A program made the position numbers and the translations under genes. From Callipepla californica brunnescens (taxonomy: Eukaryota; Chordata; Aves; Galliformes; Odontophoridae), in NCBI GenBank assembly GCA_023055505.1, contig JALIRH010000042.1:3604335-3668334 (forward strand): a DNA stretch of 64,000 bases, read 5' to 3'. Of this stretch, positions 57,561 through 64,000 are shown piece by piece (position 1 is the stretch's first letter; every line of letters starts with the position of its first letter). The notes under the pieces are model-generated. The model saw only the letters and a list, made by a program, of their open reading frames with translations, searched no databases and was not told where the DNA came from.

Positions 57561-58702
57561 GCGCACCCGCACCCGCAGCGTTGCTCCCTGTCGGCTGTGC
57601 CCGGACCCAATCCCGGAGGGCACAAAACGTGATTTGCTTCGCCGCAAAGCTTCCATAAAGAGTTTATCCTGCTGGGTTTGCGCTGGTTGCCTCCTGCGAT
57701 CTCGTTTTGCGGAAGCTCGGGTACAACAGCTGAGCCGCGGTGTCACTGCCGGCAGAAAGCTTGCTAACACTTGTCCTTCGGGCGAAGAAAACCCTTTGAG
57801 ACAAAGTTTGAGAGCGATTCGGCTCTTTCTAATCTTGCCCAGCCTCTTTAGAGACCCGGCGGTAGCAATAGTTGCCGTGCCTCCTGCCCTGGGGCTCTCT
57901 GGTTGTGTCCCCACCTTTGGTGCCACCACATTTGCACTGAGGCCATAGCCACGCAGGTCGGGAGGGATGCCAACATTTGTGCTATGAGCAAAAGCTGGAG
58001 GTCACCCAGCACCTGCCAAGCTGCTCCGGGGGTTCTCTCCCATGCTGGCTGCGTGTCACTCCTGGGATGGGTGCGCATTCATGAGCGCCTTTTTCACGAT
58101 TCCTCTCCCAGTGTGACATCCCATCTGCCATGGAAGCAGCCCTGGTGAGTCCTGAGCAGCCCACGGCTCCCCCAGCTGACACAGGCGGCTTTGTTGGAGC
58201 TGGTGGTGACCCCCAGCACACGCAGCAGCCTTCCACCTGCTCCTCCGACGATGACTAACGATCCCAGTGGACTTGGATGGGGATTTCCTCCTGAGCTTGA
58301 GAAGCTGCCAAATGCACTCAGCCCTCCTTGAGCTGCGCCGTGCTCCGGAGCCATCTCAGACAGCAAAAAGCAAAGAGCGCTTTTGCAATGATGAGCTGTT
58401 GCAGTGACAAACACTTTCCCAGCTCCCAGGACGAGCTTGAGTCTGTCTATCCGTGGGCAATGAGGCCACTGCTCTTCCCACAGTGTGTGGAGGCGTGACG
58501 GCCATAAACATGCTGCTTTCCTGGAACACAACCCATCCCTTTCAGTAAACAGCCCAGCGAGTGCCACCTGCGCTGGGAAACTCAACGTGTGCGTGGGCAG
58601 GGAGAGTGCACGGTGCTGGGGACAGGGCTGGCGGCACGTGGGTGATTTGTGATTGGTGTCCTCACCATTAAAACACAGCACCTGATCGGGTCGGTCACGT
58701 AG

Positions 58703-58772
58703 AGCCACAGAATCGTTAAGGTTGGAAAAGGCCACTGAGGTCGTTTAGTCCAACCATTGTTCCATCCCTTCA
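58703..58772 (-). mobile_element. CR1 LINE fragment
   Basis: Reversed CR1 terminus: 'agccacagaatcgttaaggttggaaaaggccactgaggtcgtttagtccaaccattg'. Heavily 5'-truncated. Confidence 0.85.
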
Positions 58773-59499
58773 GCTGCAAAGAGGGAAGGCCTGGAAGAGG
58801 CCCTAACTCGATGCTGCTTCCCCATGAAGCCATGAGAGCTCCTCCAAGACGGTGTACAGACTCAAAGTGGAGGTGGCCAAACTGTGCTCCATTCCCAGAG
58901 TGATGTGGCTGTTTGCTGGGAGGACGCTGCAGAGACAAAGCAGACTAAGTTTGTTGTCAAAGTTCTTATCACTCGTTGAGGTCATGCGCTGCTTGGTGCC
59001 GTGGTGCTCCTGATGGACTGGTGGTTTATCAGCAGCAGGTCTGAAAAACAGAGCTGGGTATTTCCTAATCGATAGCAGGCTGACTCATTGGTGCTCAGGA
59101 GAAGTGGAGGGAAATGGGCTGCATCTCTCTGAGCAGTAGGAAATTACAGCCCAGAGAAACTGTGGAAAGAGATCGAAAGGGAATAATCATGGACCTACTG
59201 GATTGTGATCTGGATCAGTTATCAGGAAAATAATACTTTCATCCAGGATGGTTCGGGGTGGCGTGTCATCCAGGCCGAAAGCTGGAGAACAGAAAGCATT
59301 GCTCACATTGGAAACCCCACAGGGCTTTCCAGAATCGACGTGCCAGCCACTGCACAGGTCACTGCCACCGCCCTGCAAATGCTCCCGAGTCCAGCACCGT
59401 GCAAGGTGCAGTGCGAAACATTGCCATCAGATGGCAAAGTAGCAATGAGGATGGCAGGCAGCAGCCTGCAGGAGGAAGCAATGGGCACAGGTGGATGTG

Positions 59500-59582
59500 G
59501 TGTGAGCGAGGCACGGGGGTTGGGGCCAGGTGGTCTCTCTGGTCCCTTCCAACCCAAGCCAGTCTATGGTTCTGTGAAGGAG
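59500..59582 (+). mobile_element. CR1 LINE 3' tail
   Basis: Plus-orientation CR1 tail 'ggttggggccaggtggtctctctggtcccttccaacccaagccagtctatggttctgtga'. The upstream extent is unclear. Confidence 0.75.
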
Positions 59583-59999
59583 GTCTCATTTCATGGTTTA
59601 GGGTGGACAAGCGTGCTGCCTGAAGGGCCCTGGGGTGGTGGTTCAGGGGTGCTGCAGCCCAGCCATGTCAGTATGTGCCCCTATTGTCCACTTTCCTGAG
59701 TGCTGCTGGGGTGGCAGTGGGGAAATCCAGCGGTTGCGCCGAGGATCCATTTCCCTGAGATACTGTGGTTTCTTTTCACAGAAACAACATGGCAAAGCCT
59801 TCCTGGGTCATCAGAGAGAAAGACAAATAAACAAAAGCTGCCATCAGCTGGGCTCAGATAGCTGGTTCCAAGGTGCACCTGGTGACACGGATGCTTTACG
59901 CTATTTTGCTGCCGGTTATCACAAGGAAATGTTTTTCCTTTCTATTGAAACTCACGCACAGTGGTTGCATTGCGGAAGTGATGTCCTGAATGCTAAAAA

Positions 60000-60125
60000 T
60001 AGGGCTGAGTCAACGGGCCCTGCGGGTATAAAAACCGGGCAGGTATAAAGCTGGGGGGACCGGGCTCCCCTCGCTCATTGCCACGGAGCAGCCCTTGACG
60101 TACATCCCGAGGAGCAGAAATCCCA
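60000..60125 (+). promoter_or_regulatory. BNIP5: BNIP5 promoter with AP-1 site and two TATA boxes
   Basis: TGAGTCA (AP-1) at 60006-60012 is followed by TATAAAAA at 60027-60034 and TATAAAG at 60044-60050. The start site should lie about 30 bp beyond one of these, leaving a short 5'UTR before ATG 60126. No CpG island is present, which suggests tissue-restricted expression. Confidence 0.6.
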
Positions 60126-63100
60126 ATGGAGAGGTAAATACCAGAAGAGCAAAGTAAAAATGATGCGCCCAACGGGTCGGAGTCAATCAGGACGGGGTTG
60201 TTGCTTTGCTGTGATTACATTTATGAATGGTGCTCACACGGGTGGTCGGATGGGTTTGGTGCTGGCTTGGATGGGTGAAAGTTGTCTTTTTGATCCGGAA
60301 AATGGCCAAGCTGTGGCGGGCAGGTGTGTGTTATGTGTGTGCATCCACATGGGCGGCTCTGGGCTCTGTGTGGCTCAGCCCATAGGGTTTGCCGTTGGCT
60401 TCCTGCACTCTGCTCAGCAATGGACTGCTTTGGGTCTGGAGGCTGCAGAGCTGTGGCTGGTTTGGTTTTCATTGCAGTGGTTGGCTTTTTTAGCAGCCAC
60501 TCTTCAAGGGGAGATGCTTGAAGATCTGGGGTTAGAGGCTGTGTAGTTTTTCCTTTAGCATAATGTGGTGTTGTGGTGGGAAGACAACTCCGTGCTATCC
60601 CTGTTACACCGGTGCAAACCCAGCAGCCCTTTTGGGACAGGCTGAGTTCATCCTCTCTGCACAGTTTCACTTCTTCCATTCTCGGTGTCTACACCCCATC
60701 ATAAAACCCTATAAACACTATAAAAGGGGTTAATCATTTACCAGGGACAGAGACACCCTCGGACACCCAAAACACCCTCAGCTTGCAGCCGAAACAGCAT
60801 CAGTTTCCAACCCACCCACGCTGTGTCCTTGGGAAAGCAAACACGGGGATGAAAATGTTGTTTTCCTCCGCAGCAAAACACCGGTTGTGCCCGCAGAGCG
60901 GCAGCGATGGGACGCGGCGTGGCAGCCATCGGGATCCATCCTCTCGCTGGACAGGCAAGGGGCCAAGAAAGTGCTGGAGATCTACGTCAGGCGCTCCTTG
61001 AGCTGCTGCGAGAGCACACAGACGGCCAAGGAAAGGCTTCAGGAGAGAGCCAGGGCACGAGGGAGGAAGGCAGCCAGGCTGCAAAGGTCGGAGAGCGACT
61101 TCGGCAAGTATTCGCATGCCAAGCACAGCCTGAAGAAGGAGCAGGAGGAGGCGGACAAGGAACCGGGGCTGGAGGAGGACGTGGTTGAGAAGAGTGAAGT
61201 TTTGGCTCCCATGGAGGATCCTAAAGCAGAGCCGGAGCCCAAGAGGAAAAGCACAAAGAGCTCTCCCCAGGGCAAGACCCAGCGCAGCTGGTTCAAGAGC
61301 CTCTTAAATCTGCTCTTCAAGAAGAGTCCCGAGGAGCAGAAGGAAAAGACGGGGCAAAAAGTGAAGGAAAAAGATGTCAAAACTCCTTACAGCAGCAAAA
61401 CAGAAGGGGCCAGGAGACCCAGAGCTGAAACCAACACATCCCCAACACTGGGCAAAGGCCCCAGGAGGAGACCCGGCCTCAAGAAGGTCTTCTCCTTCAA
61501 GAAGCACATGGAGGAGGAGCATGGTGAGGCAGGGGCCAGGGCCAAGCGCCCAAGCTGCCTGCCCCTGCGGCACGTCCAGGCATCAAGCCCTCCAGGTGAG
61601 AGCCCTAACCTGGAGCATGGGAGTGCTGGGTCCTAACCCTATCCAAGCATTGCCCTCTTGCTGCTTTGTGGGGCACTGGGGTTGGTTCGGGAGCTCCAAT
61701 CTTGACTCGCTGCCCCAGGAAAGGGTCAGTTTTGCCTGAGCTGGAAGATTCCCCTGAGTGAGAAGTGCAGGCATGCATCATTACCGTGAATTGTGATGCA
61801 GCAAGTTACTGCACGCTGCTCCAGGGCGATTATCCACGCGTAGAATTTAATGTGCACAAGTTTTCTTCCTGTAGCATAAAAGGTTCACCCTCGTTTAGTT
61901 TCAACCTGCATTTGAGACCAGAGATTGAATCTGGAACCACCCATGGGCCATCCCCTGCTGCTTTACTTTGCTGCAGGGAAGGGTGGGAGCCACCGTGGCA
62001 GCAATGCCTGTGGGACATCCTCATCCCCACCCCAAGCCCTTCCTAAATGCTATTAGAAAAGGCGATCCCAGGACATGGGGTGGGTGTGGGCACCGTGCCT
62101 GTGGGGTCTGTGTTGGCCTTTCCATCAGTCCGTGTGCTTTTCTCCCCACAGAAGCTGAGCAGCCAGAGGGTTACTACGCACGGGTCTCGGAGGAGGTCGG
62201 GCTGATCGTGCAGGGCAGTGGGGAGCGGAGGAGTGAGAGCCCACTGAGGCCGACCTGCACCGATGGGGTCGGTGAGTGCTGCATTTCGGTATCGACAACA
62301 CTCTGGTGTGGGATTTGTCTCACCTTTCCCAAGGGTGAAACACAAAGAGCAGTAGGAAACCACTGGGGGGATTTACAGCATCAGGGTTTGGTTTGGGGAG
62401 AGACAAACCCAAAGGCAGGGGGCAGTTCTTCCAGGTAACGTACTTGGCCACAGGCTGAAATGGCTTTTATGGGGATGGAGGGTGATGTGTATTGCTTGGG
62501 GGGCTTTTAGAGGGGCAAAGCAGCCGTGCTGCCCTGAGAGCACCTGGGGATGGGGCTTGGGGATGGGGCTGGAGTTGATGGGCAGCTGTGCTGTCTCTGC
62601 AGATGAAGCCATCAGAGAAATCGTGGCCCTGCTGCAGGAAGCTGGAGACAGGCTGGACAGGCAGGTGAGAGCCCGCGGTCGGTGGGAGTGGGGCTGGGGG
62701 AATCTGTGCTCTGACACAACGCAACACCTCTGATGGGAGACGCTCGGTGAAATCAAGGAAACGGTGCTTCTGAATTCCCCGCCGGGGTGTGATCCTGTCT
62801 GCCTGCCCTCCCCCACCTGCCATCCCCGTGAGATGTAGAGGCGTCAACCCGAGGCTGACGCACCGCATTGTTTGCCCTCAGTGAGCGCATTCGTTTGCTT
62901 CTTCAACAGGTGAAGGAAGACGCGCGGCTGCGGACGTTCTTCAAAGACATCTCCTACAGCTCCTTCAAGAACCTGGCTGATGCCTACGTCCGCCGGGAGA
63001 TGACGGCCAGTCGGCCCAACGTCAACCCCCAGGAGATCCAGTTTGCCTTCACGGTGCACCTCACTGCCAAAGTGGCCGGCATCTGCAACCAGGCTGTGAA

Positions 63101-63473
63101 TAGGATCATGGGATTCGGCACCCGCTACCTGGAGGACTCGTTTGCACCTTTGTCCTACAGCAAGGTCCTCCAGGTAAGGAGGAGGAGCTGCTTGCAGTGA
63201 GAGAGGGCAGAGGATGGGGTCGGGGTGTGATGACAGCCAGGGTGGTCAGTCCTGATCGTGCTGGAGGTGATGGGGCATGGGGATGGGTTCCTGGGGATGG
63301 GAGCCCAGTGGGACGGGTGCTCTTCAGTGGGAGACATCAGAATGAAGTTCCTCCTTGACTGGTGAGGAGACCCACAGCACCCTCTGGTTTGGGAAGGTCC
63401 TCATGGCTGTTTCCTCCTCTCCCAGCAGAACAGAGCGAACTTCAGCACAGACAACTGCGAGAGCCCGGACTGA
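60126..63473 (+). CDS. BNIP5: BNIP5 (C6orf222-like), BCL2-interacting protein
   Basis: Six coding exons: 60126-60133, 60874-61595, 62152-62271, 62603-62664, 62910-63173, 63426-63473. They give 407 aa (human is longer, about 650). The first exon codes only Met-Glu and two bases of the third codon. Exon 2 is a Lys/Glu/Ser-rich, probably disordered region with basic patches. Exon 4 encodes IVALLQEAGDRLDRQ, which aligns with BH3 helices of the BCL2 family (invariant Leu, Gly-Asp core). Exon 5 is a compact conserved-looking C-terminal region (RTFFKDISYSSFKNLADAYVRREM onward) typical of this family. The last exon has a tandem acceptor CAGCAG, so a one-residue variant is likely. Identity rests on domain content and on the position on the far side of KCTD20, as in human. 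Function is inferred to be BCL2-family binding. Confidence 0.82.
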
Positions 63474-63898
63474 CGGTGCTGTGACCCCAACGATGCACAT
63501 CAATGATGGGGATGCAGCCTCTTTAAGTGGCCTGGGTGTCCTGCGGGTTCGTGGATTCAAAATCCATGGAGGAAAACCACAGAGGTCACCATGGAGGCAG
63601 AATGGGGTGAAACCCCACCTGGCTGGGGGCACACATTTTTTGAGATTGCCCCAGATTTCCATTTTGGCCCTCGCCAGATGCTCATGTAGAGCCTCGTGGT
63701 TCATTTGTGTGTGTACAGATATTTATTTACCAACTTTTCTATACAGATCTGTGAACTTAGGATATCTTTTCTCTAGCTTCTGCTGTCAGTCAAGGGTCTG
63801 GTTCAGAAAAAAACCCATAAAGCTCAAACAAATGGGTCCCTGTGTGACATCCAGGCTTGTTTAAAGGCAGAGGAAATGTGTATGCATGTTATACATGG

Positions 63899-63904
63899 AA
63901 TAAA
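63899..63904 (+). other. BNIP5: BNIP5 poly(A) signal
   Basis: AATAAA about 425 nt after the stop, followed by a TG-rich stretch. It predicts cleavage near 63,920. Confidence 0.75.
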
Positions 63905-64000
63905 GTTTGCTTTGCTACAGCTGTCGTGAGCTTCTCCTTTCAAGCCAACTCAAAGTGACACAAAGCGGGTTTTATGGCAGATGCACGGTGAGCTCCTGCC

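Larger units (their letters stand above)
57561..59990. other. Intergenic gap between KCTD20 and BNIP5
   Basis: No exon of ETV7 or PXT1, which occupy this interval in human, was recognised. Only CR1 remnants and short frames are present. Confidence 0.55.

Overview
The window is vertebrate nuclear DNA from a bird, most likely a galliform (chicken-like) microchromosome. The evidence is spliced genes with GT/AG introns, CpG-island promoters, short introns, and several truncated CR1 LINEs with the avian CR1 3' tail. The gene order, right to left, is BNIP5, KCTD20, STK38, SRSF3, CDKN1A, RAB44. This is the human 6p21.31-p21.2 order with every strand inverted together. In chicken this block is on chromosome 26 (recalled, not computed).

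Layout. 1-4.3 kb: a possible exon and CpG-island promoter of an unidentified minus-strand gene, a 14-copy 40/42-bp minisatellite and CR1 pieces. 4.3-10.7 kb: RAB44 (minus, 15 coding exons, 1,203 aa, reconstructed here). 11.9-14.2 kb: CDKN1A/p21 (minus, 151 aa) with a TATA promoter and a p53-element candidate upstream. 14.2-21.2 kb: intergenic, with a G-rich minisatellite and an AT-rich block that may be an enhancer. 21.2-26.8 kb: SRSF3 (minus, 164 aa), including its 457-nt poison exon. 30.0-31.7 kb: a small secreted-hormone gene of the parathyroid hormone family (PTH-L/PTH4), plus strand, lying between SRSF3 and STK38, where placental mammals have no PTH-family gene. 32.4-43.3 kb: STK38/NDR1 (plus, 13 coding exons, 465 aa). 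43.5-57.4 kb: KCTD20 (minus, 7 coding exons, 412 aa). 60.0-63.9 kb: BNIP5/C6orf222 (plus, 6 coding exons, 407 aa) with a BH3-like helix.

The genes are independent transcription units and not an operon-like system. SRSF3 and CDKN1A are co-oriented. STK38 and KCTD20 converge near 43.4 kb. KCTD20 and BNIP5 diverge from about 57.4-60.0 kb. Functional themes are cell-cycle arrest (CDKN1A), NDR kinase signalling (STK38), splicing autoregulation (SRSF3), a membrane-traffic GTPase (RAB44) and an endocrine peptide (PTH-L). The items most worth follow-up are the PTH-L gene with its possible amidated C-terminal peptide, a possible 64-residue in-frame extension of STK38 encoded in its CpG-island exon, altered p21 degron and cyclin-binding residues, and the candidate p53 element beside p21.

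All exon boundaries were read by eye from splice signals and reading-frame continuity. Every reconstructed coding sequence sums to a multiple of three. UTR ends and transcription starts are estimates.
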